Origin: Oidiodendron maius Zn
Taxonomy: Eukaryota > Ascomycota > Leotiomycetes > Myxotrichaceae
Direction: 5' to 3'
Length of the DNA: 64,000 nucleotides
Assembly: GCA_000827325.1 (NCBI GenBank)
Contig: KN832873.1
Location: forward strand, 2,308,245 to 2,372,244
Shown here in pieces: positions 34,308-45,800 of the stretch (position 1 is its first letter; the number at the start of each line of letters is the position of its first letter). The notes below the pieces were generated by a model. That model saw nothing but the letters and a program-made list of their open reading frames with translations, did not search any database and was not told the DNA's origin. The position numbers were made by a program, and so were the translations under genes.

Positions 34308-35699
34308 CTACACTTCGATTTTAAGAACTGCTTGTTCATCCGCAAGAGTTTTGAAGCCCTGCAATAGATCATCACGAAGATCTTCCCATCCTTCAATTCC
34401 AACGCTAATTCGTAACAGCCGGCGGTGAACAGTGGCATCCGACATTGTTCGCCACTCAATTAAGCTCTCCACCCCACCCAAGCTCGTGGCGTGATGGAAT
34501 AGCGCCAGTTTGCTTGGTAGTCTGCGTGCGGATATTTCTTCCTTCATAGAAATTGCAAAGACGGGACCATACCCGTTCGGCATTTGCCTCAATAGCCATC
34601 CATCTTTGATGTCCCCCTTCTGTAAACTTGCATGGGTTATCTCCTCCAATACCGCCTGAACGATTTTGCTGTCTCCAGCACTCACAATTGGTGCATGCCC
34701 TCTGGAGCTTGCTTCCTCAGGATGCAACGCGGCATCTAGCCATGCTACCAACTTCGTTGCGTTAGATGACTGTCTCTCCACCCTCAATTCGATAGTCCGC
34801 ACACTTCGGATCCCTAGCCATCCCTCCAATGATCCTGCCACGTTGCCCAAATATACCCTCTCTTCTTCTAGCTTCTTAACCCACCCCTCTTTAACCCTTG
34901 TGGGGTTAACAGTGAGAACTCCGCAGAGCATATCGGAGTGGCCACCGATATACTTAGTTGCACTATGCATTACCAGATCCGCACCCCAAAGGAAAGGATC
35001 TTGCAGAGGTGGTGGCGCGAAGGTAGCATCCACAATCAAGTACGCTCCTCTTGAGTGAGCTTTTTCTGCAAATGCTTTGATATTGAAGGCCGTCCCATAG
35101 GGATTAACCGGGGTTTCCACGTGCACAACATCACCAGCTTCCAATTCCTCAGCAGGGCAGTTGAGGTCTAGCTTCTTCAGGCCGGTGAGTTTCTGATGGA
35201 TATCGATAACTCCATGGCACCCATGGTATCCGCCACCAACAGAGATATGTTTGGGGTTGAGAAATACCAAAGCGGCGTGAAAAGCGCTAAGTCCAGAGGC
35301 ATAAGTTAAAGATGGCCCTTTTAGAATATTGGAGAGGATGGCCTCCAGTCGTGTAGTATTTGGTGCGGTCGCTCTCGAGTAGACATGTCTATCATAAGGA
35401 ACGCTTGGCTATAAAGTCAAATCGATCAGCTGATTAGTACCGCCCACCCTTGAAGTAGAGTCATAGGCACGTACTTCACGGTCTGCAGCTGGTAGCAAAG
35501 CATCTGGATTATTGCTGTAGCGGAAAGTTGTTGAAACATGTAGGGGAGGTGCAACGTCGTGGCCTATGTTAAGGAAATCGTCTGAATGGATCGTCTTGGA
35601 AGATAGAGAGAGCTTCGCGAGTTCGCTCTCAATATGGTGGGGGTCGTGGTTCTGTTGGCCGTTCGGCCGTCCGTTCAGGACAGGTACTTCGGTAGACAT
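34308..35699 (-). CDS. Transsulfuration-type PLP enzyme (Cys/Met metabolism family)
   Basis: Two exons (35699-35475 and 35408-34308; donor GTACGT, acceptor TATAG) give 441 residues. It belongs to the Cys/Met metabolism PLP-dependent enzymes (cystathionine gamma-synthase, gamma-lyase, beta-lyase). Visible are the PLP-lysine motif HSATKYIGGHSD, the substrate/PLP Tyr-Arg pair in YSRATAPNTTRLE contributed by the neighbouring subunit, the Asp for the pyridine nitrogen in LIVDATFAPPP, and the C-terminal SLGGVESLIEWR. The LGGVESL Glu/Ser region resembles synthase/lyase rather than O-acetylhomoserine sulfhydrylases, which are longer with an insertion. Yeast YHR112C-like proteins and mould cystathionine gamma-synthase-like proteins are the closest fits. 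Residues 1-35 are polar and not a clear mitochondrial signal. Exact reaction is uncertain. Confidence 0.87.
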
Positions 35700-36115
35700 T
35701 ATATAGTGATATTATGGTTATAAACGATGCAAATACGACTGTATTTGGTCCTGATCTAGATATATTTATATGACTTGGTCCATCCTTTGCTTGAGAGCTT
35801 TGAGTGATGCAATAACTAATCGTTTGGTTACGTGCCTGTCTTAGCGCCCGATCTCGCTTCGCTCGATAAGTCAATTGAACCCCCTTTTTCTGTCAGTTAA
35901 TGGGGCGGCGCAAATAGTTTCCTATTTAGTCACAATTTACCACGCAACAACTTTGACTGGCAACGAATTCGCGTAATCGGTAGGGTTACTATATCAACCT
36001 ATATGCTATGCTTTTGTCGGTTGCTATTTATAATGTATTGGAGCGAGATTCCAAGAAGCAAATGCAACTCCTCACTAACAGCAAGACGACTATATTACTC
36101 CGCACCCAGTTATTT
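35700..36115. other. Intergenic region between two - strand genes
   Basis: Promoter of the PLP enzyme gene and 3' UTR of the MutL gene. AT-rich; no gene is seen. Confidence 0.5.
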
Positions 36116-38701
36116 CTAACTGGAGATATTACCAAATTTATATTCGATGTCGATCTCTCTGCCGTCTGAATCATGCAGCCATGAGATCACCACTGCTTGA
36201 AGCCTGCGCGTAATCTCCGATATGTCGTCACGAGCAAGAGAGAGCCCAGAAAATCCATCCTCAGACGTGTTATACTTCTCTAGTATCAGGGTAACCTGTT
36301 GCAATGTATTTAACTCGATAGGAATCGATTGAATGAGTTGCTGTAATTGATCCTTGCCTGGAATCGTTTCCAAAGATGGTCTCTTCGACTTCGTATGCCT
36401 CGATTTTTGAAGATCTGCGGAAGTTTCAATTTGAAATCCTGGAGACTGCTGTGTTCCCTTGAAATACACTCGCGGATCATCGTCGGGCAAAAGGGGTTGG
36501 GACGAATTATTAGCTTGATCCTGAGCACCACTTCGAAAAGATAGCTGATCTACTTCGAGGCTAGTGACGGCGGCGTTATACCGATATTTATGCGGAGAAG
36601 ATCTGGACTTTTTTAATACTGTTGGCTCATTTTTAGCTGCTCTCAATTTTCTGAAATCCTGCCGACGTCGACGAGTTGCTTCTCCCTTCCTCATTTCGAA
36701 ATCCATCGCCCAGGCAAGATCAGAATTGTCTGATATGTTCTGTTGGACATTATTATTTGCTGCAGAAGGAATTGTATGGATTGGTAGTAGTTTTGTTTGA
36801 CGCACTCCGTTCGACTGCACATTATTATTTGCAAATTTAAAAGGTGAAACGAATGGCTTTGAGGTGCCAACTCGGGAGGAATATTTTGACAGTTGGGTAG
36901 CCGGTGGCGATATAAGAGCATCCTGTACACTGCTTCTTGCCGCGATAAAATCAGTTTCACAAATTTGTTGAAGTGGCTGCCCATTATTCAAAAACATTAA
37001 ATCAGATTCGTTACTAGTAGGCAATCGATGATGAGATTTGCTGCACATTGTCTCTTGACCTTTATAATTTGATTTAAGGGTGGCCGGTTCGGATTCACGC
37101 AGCCTATGAAACTCCAGCACGGTTGGTTTAATTTTTGAAGTTGAGTTCGTGGAGGTTGAAGTTCTAGGCTCTGCAGCAGAGTGAAGAGATTTTTTGGCAA
37201 TACTCCACGGATTGAGACCCATCCCCCGCTCTTGCTGAATCTGATGCAGAACAGACGCCTGACTTGCTTTATTATTCTTATTCCGGTTCTGCTCATTATA
37301 ATGGCTTTCAGCTTCCTCGGTAAAATCTTCTGACATGTCGAAAACCCATCTTGTTCGATTTTCATTAGGTCCCTGATTGGTATACACACTTTCAAGAATT
37401 TCTGGTTCTCCAGATCTGAGTGGTATGGGGTGAAATGGAGAGGATTGAACTTCACGAGATTGCACGTTCACGGATGCTGTAAGTGAACTATGCTGTCCTA
37501 TAATGCCAGAGGATGTGCCTGTCTCAGAGTCGACAGGACGTTCGACCACGTTGTGAACCACAGCTGGGGATCGTGATGCAGATGGAATTGGCTCAGCCCC
37601 ACACTGCCCGTAGACAGCTCTGAATAGCTTCTCAGCCGTTTCAAGGACGAGATATTCATTGCCAAAAAGGACATCGTCTTTTGCAGGCTCAACATTGGCA
37701 TCGTAGCTGGCCTCTGGGCACTGTATGTTTAGGCAAATGAATGGGGACTTTGATTTGCCCTCCATGTCATTGAGAGCGATTCGAATATACTTCTTGAATA
37801 TAGTTATAATCTTTTTCATTGTACCCTTCTCGTGTGAGACTGGCCTGGAATCTACTGAAAGGAATTGTCCGCCCCCAATCTTAGAAGGATCAGCTTGCGG
37901 ATATGGAAGAAATGCGCTCATAGTGAAATGTTTTGGTTTTATAGCGTGTTTCGTTCCAACTTCAGATATTAAATCTCTTGCTTGCTTTGCTTCGTCGCAT
38001 GGCATCGTTGCCTCAAAGCACTGCTGTGCTGTGCCTCTGCCTATAACTCGCAAAACCGTGTCTCTAACATCACCACTTGGATGTGGTATGAAGGCCCATG
38101 ACTCCTTACCGTTATTAGAGACCTTAAGGTTAAATTTTATAGAACGGCGTGCAAGTGCATATGCTTGCAGCAGTCGGTTGATTTTTGCCATTGACTTAGT
38201 CGCTTCCTTCTCAAAAGCCATCTTCCTGACAGGAAGCTTTGCCATGAAGTTCTCGACGCAGACAGTTGTGCCGACTGGGTGGGAAGCTCGGGTCTGATGG
38301 TCAACCCCGCCGGCTACTTTTAATTTAACAATTGTAGCCACTAACTCGCCTTCCGTTTTAGTAGTCACTGTAACCTTTCCGAATTCAACTGCGCTAGCCA
38401 AAGCTTGTCCACGAAATCCTAGAGTATCACCTCCCAGGAATTTTAATTCTTCAAAAGACCTTAGTTTGCTAGTGTAGCCATGCCGGCCCAAAGCATCAAG
38501 GTCATCAGGCTGAATGCCATGCCCATTGTCACGAACCTCGACTTTGTCAAGGGTGTTAGGGGAGATAATGATATCGATAGAGGTAGCCTTAGCATCAATG
38601 GCATTATCAATCAGCTCCTTGACAAGTAATACAGGCGTGGTAAGGACCTGCGCCGAATTCAGGAAACGGATGGTGGTTGGAGGAAGTGCAGTGATTGCCA
38701 T
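36116..38701 (-). CDS. MLH2: MutL homologue, Mlh2-like
   Basis: A single-exon gene of 861 residues. The GHKL ATPase core fills residues 1 to about 340: KELIDNAIDA with Glu29 and Asn33, DNGHGI at 58-63, TSKL, GFRGQALAS at 95-103, the KLPVRK segment, and FLSVDSRPVS. The centre is a long disordered linker. The end (about residues 770-861) is helical and short. No DQHAxxE-type endonuclease motif is present, which separates it from Pms1 and Mlh3 and fits Mlh2, the partner of Mlh1 that acts as an accessory in mismatch repair and limits gene-conversion tract length in yeast meiosis. Gln99 replaces the usual Glu of GFRGEALAS. The open frame begins at TTG seven codons earlier; the ATG gives MAITALPPTTIRF, the normal start. 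Confidence 0.88.
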   Translation of the reverse strand: MAITALPPTTIRFLNSAQVLTTPVLLVKELIDNAIDAKATSIDIIISPNTLDKVEVRDNGHGIQPDDLDALGRHGYTSKLRSFEELKFLGGDTLGFRGQALASAVEFGKVTVTTKTEGELVATIVKLKVAGGVDHQTRASHPVGTTVCVENFMAKLPVRKMAFEKEATKSMAKINRLLQAYALARRSIKFNLKVSNNGKESWAFIPHPSGDVRDTVLRVIGRGTAQQCFEATMPCDEAKQARDLISEVGTKHAIKPKHFTMSAFLPYPQADPSKIGGGQFLSVDSRPVSHEKGTMKKIITIFKKYIRIALNDMEGKSKSPFICLNIQCPEASYDANVEPAKDDVLFGNEYLVLETAEKLFRAVYGQCGAEPIPSASRSPAVVHNVVERPVDSETGTSSGIIGQHSSLTASVNVQSREVQSSPFHPIPLRSGEPEILESVYTNQGPNENRTRWVFDMSEDFTEEAESHYNEQNRNKNNKASQASVLHQIQQERGMGLNPWSIAKKSLHSAAEPRTSTSTNSTSKIKPTVLEFHRLRESEPATLKSNYKGQETMCSKSHHRLPTSNESDLMFLNNGQPLQQICETDFIAARSSVQDALISPPATQLSKYSSRVGTSKPFVSPFKFANNNVQSNGVRQTKLLPIHTIPSAANNNVQQNISDNSDLAWAMDFEMRKGEATRRRRQDFRKLRAAKNEPTVLKKSRSSPHKYRYNAAVTSLEVDQLSFRSGAQDQANNSSQPLLPDDDPRVYFKGTQQSPGFQIETSADLQKSRHTKSKRPSLETIPGKDQLQQLIQSIPIELNTLQQVTLILEKYNTSEDGFSGLSLARDDISEITRRLQAVVISWLHDSDGREIDIEYKFGNISS

Positions 38702-39122
38702 TCTGTCTGATACAGCGCCCAAGCTATCAAACAGAGGAATTAACCTGCTTTCTCAATCATTTACCGTTGATAAAGATAAATATAGAACATGAATAAATAG
38801 ATAAAGCTTTTAAGCACGAGAAAATGGATGTGTTGAAGTTGTCAGCCTCGCGTAAAGAGGAGCTTGGGGCGCAAGGCTAGAAATAAATAGTACGGTGGCC
38901 GCGACCTGCCAAGGGCACATATCGTTGGAGTCAAATTGTGGGAGTCACAATTGTTGTGAAAACAATTTAAGAACTTTGAACTTCTATTCAATCCACCGCA
39001 CAAATACTTTCATCTCCTCAATTCCTCGGGGAGAAGTTAGCACGACGTCTAGAATCCTACCCAGAGCGTTCTGGGTGCGCAGGCAGCCCCTAAGAATAAA
39101 TTCGACGTATCCTCGTGCCAGA
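38702..39122. other. Divergent promoter of MLH2-like gene and VAS1
   Basis: A compact 421-bp shared upstream region. Its right end (about 38977-39122) is open in frame with valyl-tRNA synthetase and reads as a basic presequence, described separately. A short upstream frame, ATG at 38824 to stop at 38880 (18 codons), may act as a uORF for VAS1. Confidence 0.5.
38977..39122 (+). other. Possible mitochondrial presequence extension of valyl-tRNA synthetase
   Basis: In frame with the VAS1 ATG at 39123 and with no stop between, this stretch encodes a segment rich in Arg, Ser and hydrophobic residues, including TSRILPRAFWVRRQPLRIN and STYPRAR, with only one acidic residue. No in-frame ATG is present, but near-cognate codons (TTG near 38977; ACG pair near 39042) are. 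Fungi generally make cytosolic and mitochondrial valyl-tRNA synthetase from one gene by alternative starts. Whether this is used here is inferred. Confidence 0.5.
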
Positions 39123-42100
39123 ATGGCATCTAACGTCGCTGTCGTTGACTCGGCGAAGGCCAGCGTAGCTGGATCTCCTGCGCTCGCACAAGAGGCCGAT
39201 AAAAAGTCTGGCGTTGCAGAATCAGCTAGGGGAGAGAAGATGGTGAAGACGGAAAGAGACTGTACGTTTGGAGGAGTGCTTTCTATATTATTACAACTAT
39301 AATGAATAAATTTGCTGATTTTATGCTCTATAGTGGAAAAAGAACGCAAGAAAGCCGAGAAGCAAGCAAAATTCGATCAAAAGAAACAAAAGACTGCTAC
39401 TGCTGCCCCCGCGGAATCTAGCAAAAACAAGGAGAAGAAGGCTAAAGCTGAGAAGAAAGCCGAGGAAGAATTACTGCCGCCATACGTGGAGGATACTCCT
39501 ACTGGCGAAAAGAAAAGTTCGTATTTGCCTTTGCACCGGAAATTTATTTGGAGAGCTAATTTGCTGGTAAGTAATAAAATCCTTCGACGACCTCCAGTAC
39601 AAGGCCTACAACCCAACCGCTGTTGAATCAGCGTGGTATGCGTGGTGGGAGAAAGAGGGCTTTTTTAAGCCCGAGTTCACAGAAGATGGCAAGGTAAAGC
39701 CAGAGGGGTCATTCGTCATTGTTGAGCCACCACCGAATGTTACTGGTAACCTTCATATGGGTCACGCTTTGGGCAACGCTCTGCAGGATGTGATGATCCG
39801 ATGGAACCGTATGCAGGGTAAGACCACGTTATGGTTGCCTGGATGCGATCACGCAGGTATTTCCACTCAAAGTGTGGTAGAGAACCTTCTCTGGCGGCGG
39901 GAGAAAAAGACTCGCCATGACCTAGGAAGACCAAAATTTGTTCAGACTGTGTGGGAGTGGAAGAATGAATACCACGAAAAGATTAACAAAGTTCAGAAGA
40001 GGATGGGTGGCTCATTTGACTGGACTCGGGAGGCATTCACCATGAACGAAAACTTCTCTGCTGCTATCACCGAGACATTTGTGACGCTTCATGATGAAGG
40101 CATCATCTATCGGGCGAATAGACTTGTCAACTGGTGCACAAAGCTGAACACCTCGCTTTCTAATCTGGAAGTTGTTAACAAGGAACTCCCCGGCCGTACG
40201 CTGTTAGACGTGCCTGGGTATGATAAAAAAGTTGAATTTGGCATCATTGTGCACTTCAAGTATCCAATTGATGGTTCTGACGAAACGATCGAGGTCGCAA
40301 CTACTCGTGTTGAAACCATGCTTGGAGATACCGGTATCGCAGTGCATCCCGACGATAAGCGATATAAGCATCTCGTTGGGAAGAATGCAGTTCATCCTTT
40401 CATCAAGGGCCGCCTCCTGCCTATTGTTGCAGACACGTATGTGGAGAAAGATTTCGGCACAGGTGCGGTCAAGATCACTCCAGCTCATGATCCTAACGAT
40501 TTCACGCTTGGTCAACGCCACAATCTTAAATTTATCAACATATTGACGGATGATGGACTCATGAATGAGAATACTGGTTCTTATGCCGGACAGAAGCGTT
40601 TTGATGTGCGGTACACAATTCAAGACGATCTCAAGAGGCTCGGTCTGTTTGTGGATAAGAAAGACAACCCGATGATTGTCCCATTATGCGAAAAATCCAA
40701 AGACATCATCGAGCCTCTTCTAAAGCCTCAATGGTGGATGAGAATGAAGGAAATGGCTGCAGATGCCCTCAATGCCGTCGAGTCTGGCCAGATTAAAATA
40801 TTGCCGGAGACAGCAGAGAAGAGCTACATCAGATGGATGTCGAATGTTAACGACTGGTGTCTCTCTCGACAGCTGTGGTGGGGTCACCAAGCGCCCATGT
40901 ACTTTGCGAACATAGAGGGCGAAGAAGGCGACCAAGCCGACGGGAAATTATGGTTTGCGGGACGGACGAAGGAGGAAGCCGAGGCAAAGGCAAAGAAAGC
41001 TCTGCCGGGAAAGAACTTCACTTTGACACGAGACGAAGACGTCTTAGACACCTGGTTCTCGTCTGGCCACTGGCCATTTGCTACTTTGGGCTGGCCCAAT
41101 AAGACTCACGACCTCGAGACGCTGTTTCCAACATCCGTTCTCGAGACTGGCTGGGATATTCTGTTCTTTTGGATTGCACGGATGGTTATGTTCAGTATCA
41201 AGCTTACTGGCAAGATTCCATTTAAAGAGGTCTATTGCCACTCACTGATTCGCGACTCGGAGGGCAGAAAAATGTCAAAGTCCCTGGGAAATGTTATCGA
41301 TCCTCAGGATGTTATTGATGGCATCACGCTGGAAAATCTGCATCAGAAGCTCATGACAGGCAATCTCAACCCGACGGAAGTTGAGCGGGCTAAGAAGTAC
41401 CAGAAGTCTGCCTTTCCTGATGGAATCCCACAGTGTGGTACAGATGCATTACGTTTTGCATTGGTCTCCTATACTACGGGTGGCGGAGACATTGCTTTTG
41501 ATATCAAGGTCATCCATGGCTACCGCAAATTTTGTAACAAGATTTACCAAGCGACGAAGTACATGCTGAACAAGCTGGATGCCGACTTCGTACCCCAGAA
41601 AACTGTTGCAGTGACTGGAAAGGAGTCGTTAGCTGAACGTTGGATTCTGCACAAGATGACGACTTGCGCCAAAGAGATAAACCAAGCGTTAGCTGACCGG
41701 GAGTTTATGAGGTCGACAACCTACATCTACGCCTATTGGTATAGTCAGTTGTGCGATGTCTATATCGAGAACTCTAAAGCTATTATTCAGGACGGAACAC
41801 CGGAGGAGAAGCGTTCGGCGATCGAAACACTATACACCGCTGTTGAGAGTGCGTTGACAATGATCCACCCATATATGCCATTCCTGACGGAAGAGCTATG
41901 GCAACGTCTTCCACGCCGTCCAGGTGACAAAACGCCATCGATTGTTCTGGCCAAATATCCTGTGTTTGATGAATCAATGTACGATCCCAAATCAGAGGAG
42001 GCATATGAGCTTGTACTGGGTGTTTCAAGGGGTATTCGATCACTGATGGCTGAATATTCACTTAAGGATGAAGGGACAGGTTTGTTCAGCGCACCCCGGG

Positions 42101-42535
42101 AGTCTTACATATACTGATGTCCGAATAGTCTACATTCAAACGTACGACGATATGGCACACAATACAGCAACTTCTCAAATCCAATCCATTAAATCACTCT
42201 CCGGCAAAGGTGTCACATCCGTATCGATACTCTCCGCTGCCGATGCCCGGCCACCTGGATGCGTCATTTTCGCCGTCTCCGCCTCCGCTGCCGTCTTCCT
42301 TCACGTCAAGGGCCGCGTGGATATCGACAGTGAGATCCTGAAGGCCAGCAAGAAGCTAGACAAGACGCGCACATTGATAGAGAGGCAGAGGAAGATCCTT
42401 GAGGATCCTGCATATAAGGAGAAAGTGAGCCAGGAGTTGCAAGACGTAGAAAAGAAGAAGCTGGCCGATCTGGAGACTGAGCGGAATGGCTTCGAAGAGA
42501 CTATTAAGCAGTTCGAAACCTTGAAACTGGAATAG
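39123..42535 (+). CDS. VAS1: Valyl-tRNA synthetase
   Basis: Four exons (39123-39261, 39334-39516, 39572-42079, 42129-42535) give 1078 residues from the first ATG. The class I enzyme charges tRNA-Val. The HIGH motif is HMGH at about residue 168 inside [19 protein letters not shown], and KMSKS is KMSKSLGN near 674. The editing domain ([16 protein letters not shown]), the anticodon-binding region ([15 protein letters not shown]), and a C-terminal coiled coil ([20 protein letters not shown]) are all present. The N-terminal 100 residues are Lys/Glu-rich, as in eukaryotic cytosolic ValRS. Intron 2 has the weak donor GTTCGT and acceptor GTAAG; it restores KKIIKSFDD, conserved in the family. Intron 3 (GTTTGT to AATAG) restores [10 protein letters not shown]. 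It converges on the F-box gene. Confidence 0.96.
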
Positions 42536-42835
42536 ATTTCAAGATTTGCATCGATTTTGTATCTTGCAATCGCACAACCAAGAAACTTGAGTTACACCAA
42601 AGATCGCCAGATGGTATTGTACTTTGAAATAAAGCTTTCTTTAAAGTGATGGAGATTGTTTCCTGCTGGGTATTTTCTATATCAATCCTGCCATTAACTG
42701 TCGTGACCCAATCCCAATCATAACTCTTCATGACCTTGGTATTAAATCAAAGGTTCTCATGTAAGCCCATCCATAGACACCACCATCTCTATCACGCCTT
42801 GAATTAACTATGATATAACAAAGGAAAGTCGGTTT
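42536..42835. other. Convergent intergenic region
   Basis: Three hundred bases between the stops of VAS1 and the F-box gene, AT-rich, presumably 3' UTRs. Confidence 0.5.
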
Positions 42836-45800
42836 TCACATAACCCTACACTTCTTCCCAGCTTTCTTTGCCTTATAGTCCTGCCAGTCTCTCACATCAG
42901 AGGGCATACTTGGCACATCTGACCACCCAGCACTGCTAGCGACATCAAACCGCTTCTCCTTACGTTTTGAGCTATCATCTTTCTTCATACCTCTCCAACC
43001 TCTCTTCTTGGCATCTTTTATGTTCTTTGCTGCGCTCCTCTCGGCTCTACTTGGCTGCCTGCTAACACCAACTGCCATTGGTTTAGAAACCCAAGGCGAA
43101 GGCTCAGAGTTGACACTATGAATAGTTTCTAGATGCGGCATTGGTGGTTGAAGATGTGATTCCGGTAGCCCTTGTCGCACATTAGAGTTACTGATACTTA
43201 AAGGTTTCAATTCCGGTACCGCTGGACTGGGAATATTATGCCGTGAACTAGGCAGGTATGTTGTGTTCGGGCGCATTGAAGACGAACCCTGGCGCCTATA
43301 TTCGGCACCGGGTGGTGCTGCTGCGTGTTGACCATGATTCCAAGTAAAGTTATCGGCACTAGAGACTGCTCGAGGTTGATTAAATAAACCAGAAGAACGC
43401 CAAGGGTCGGTTACCCCAGCGGGCCGGCCTCTTCGGCTATTCAAACGAGCAAGTTGATCTGCTCTTGGCATAATCATTTGCGGCGAAGCTGAGGACGTGG
43501 ATGATGAACTCGCCAGTTGAATTGACACGGGAGCAGTATTGGTTCTATACTGTATGGGTACGGGGTCCTGCTTTGCTGATGAAGGAGAAGTCATGACAGG
43601 TGCTGTCACGCTGCGTTTAGATAATCCAGCCGGTTGAGGCTCAACGGCTCGTCGCTGAATAGACGTGCGCAGAACCGGTCTTGTGATATGGTCTTCAGAG
43701 GGCCGTGGAGTTGATTCCTGGTCAGATCCTTCTTCAGTGATATTTAAAGCCGGAGGGGTTAATCTCGTCTTGGAAGCCGGGCCTTCATTAGCTGTCGTCT
43801 TAGTCTCCCAGTCTAGCAGTCGACTGTCAAGGGGTCGAGGAATTGGCTGTGGGATTGGAGAGAAAGATTGCTGCATTGTTACTTTCTTATCCATAGAAGG
43901 TGAAGGGCCTGAACCAATATTACGAGTACTGGTACCCACCGGTCTTCTAGGAATATTACGGATAGATGGCGCCGTGGATGCTGACACAGGCGAGATATTA
44001 GGTTCAGCTGCTTCGTCCACTGACAGGGCTTGCGGCGTTAAAGGGGTTGGCGGCGTCGGTGGAGCAGGCGGTGCTCTCGTCGGTGGCGATGGCGGCGACG
44101 GCTGTTGTGGAGAGGGCCTCATTAGAGGTGTTGGCGGCGTTGGTGGCGCCATTCGCGCCATTGGCCCAGGCGATCCAGGAGGAGACACATCATAGAGGTC
44201 ATCAAATTCTGGAGATGCTTGGGACGTGTAGCTTGTAACGGGCCGCTGCCCCTGACTAAGAGAGAGTGACCCGATAGGCCTTGCTGTAGAGTCGCTCCGC
44301 GCTGGGGTAAACGGGCCGTGCTCTCTGCGTGATCCGTTTGAGCTTACGGAAGCTGTTGTACGAGATCGCTGCAGAGGACGAGCATCTAAATCAAGGAACT
44401 CGAGATTCGGAGGTCGTTGGGCATTGGTCCGTTGCATGGCAGCAGCAGCAGCTTCTGCAAGTATGGAGCGTTGAATGTGCTCAGGTAGCGGAGGAACGGC
44501 ATCCTTGGTATAAGGAGGGGGAGGAGGCACCCAGTTGTCTGCGTCGCTTTCGTGGGGGTGCTCCTCCCGACCATCTGCTCGACGAAATTCTATGTGTTCC
44601 CCGGCAACCGCCCGAGGATGCAATCGTCGGTTTACGGCAGCAGCCGTAGCCGCGCGACGGAGTGTAGGTGCCGATCGAGGGCTGGTATGTGAGTATGGGG
44701 CATCCAAAGCTTCTCCTTCGTCTATGGAGACGGTCTCTGAATTGTCGTTGGACGTAATGCTTGATCTCCTAGGAGAAGGGGGTGTAAATGGGTCACCCAA
44801 AGCTCTCAGATTCGGTACAGGTGGGACCGGAGGGCGCGCAGTAGCACGAGCAGCGGCGGCAGCAGCAGCGGTGGCTGATCTTGCGACACTGTTCTGGGTG
44901 CCGCGCTTTTGCGCGACCGTCCTTCTTCGTACTAGAGCAACCTCAGCGTCAATATCTCTATGCTCTTCTTCCAAAACATCAGGCTCTTCTGCCCCAACCT
45001 CAATGGTGATAACGCTTTTCCCGCCGTTACTTAGGGAGTAGTCAAAATCTAGAATTGAGATACGGCCACCATCTACCGGGTTCATGCCGTCGTCTTCCAT
45101 CTGAATTGGTTGGCTGGTAACGCCAGGAGCAACAGCTACGAGCCGCTCTTTGTGAAAAGAGGTGTAATTGTCGTTGACCCAGGTCATCGCATTGACACGT
45201 TCCAAGGACGAGATTTTACGGCCCTCAACGAATGTGTTCCTCGCTCTGTCGCAAAGCAACTTCCACTGTGGAGTCCTGACACTATTTTGTCTGTCGACCG
45301 ATCGTAATGAAGGCGCACTATTTCGTCTTCGTGGTAAGGGTGAAGGGGTACCGGGCTCACTCCCTACATTGGAATCTGTGCTGCTACTATTATTCGGAAG
45401 TGCTTCGAGATCTTCGGGTACACCGTAAAGCCAGATAGACCCTTGAAACCCTGCGGAGACGAGATCTCCAGTCTCACTCGCAGTTGGTAGCGTACTAGGG
45501 ACGAGCTTAGAAAGCGAGTCAGAAGTTGGCCCTGTAAAATATGTTGTGCCGTTTCGGAGGTCATCAATGCGCACAGCGCGGAAAGTCTCGAAGACTCTGT
45601 CATAAGTAAACGTCCAGCTGGCCTCATCAGCCGTAGGACTTGGAAGTAAGGTGGCATGGCTACAGTCCCGACTGCCATTTGGAAAAAGAATCGACGTCGT
45701 CCATAAGGTGCTAACATTCTCTTCAGGTAGATTGCTGGGATCATAGTACGGCGCTGTGAGAACAACCGTGCTAGGATTTTGAGATTGGGTGGTGGTCCCT

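Noticed and set aside
43665-44195. Gly/Val-rich frame of 176 codons on the + strand
   Set aside because: Complement of the Pro-rich tail of the F-box protein; composition explains the long open frame.
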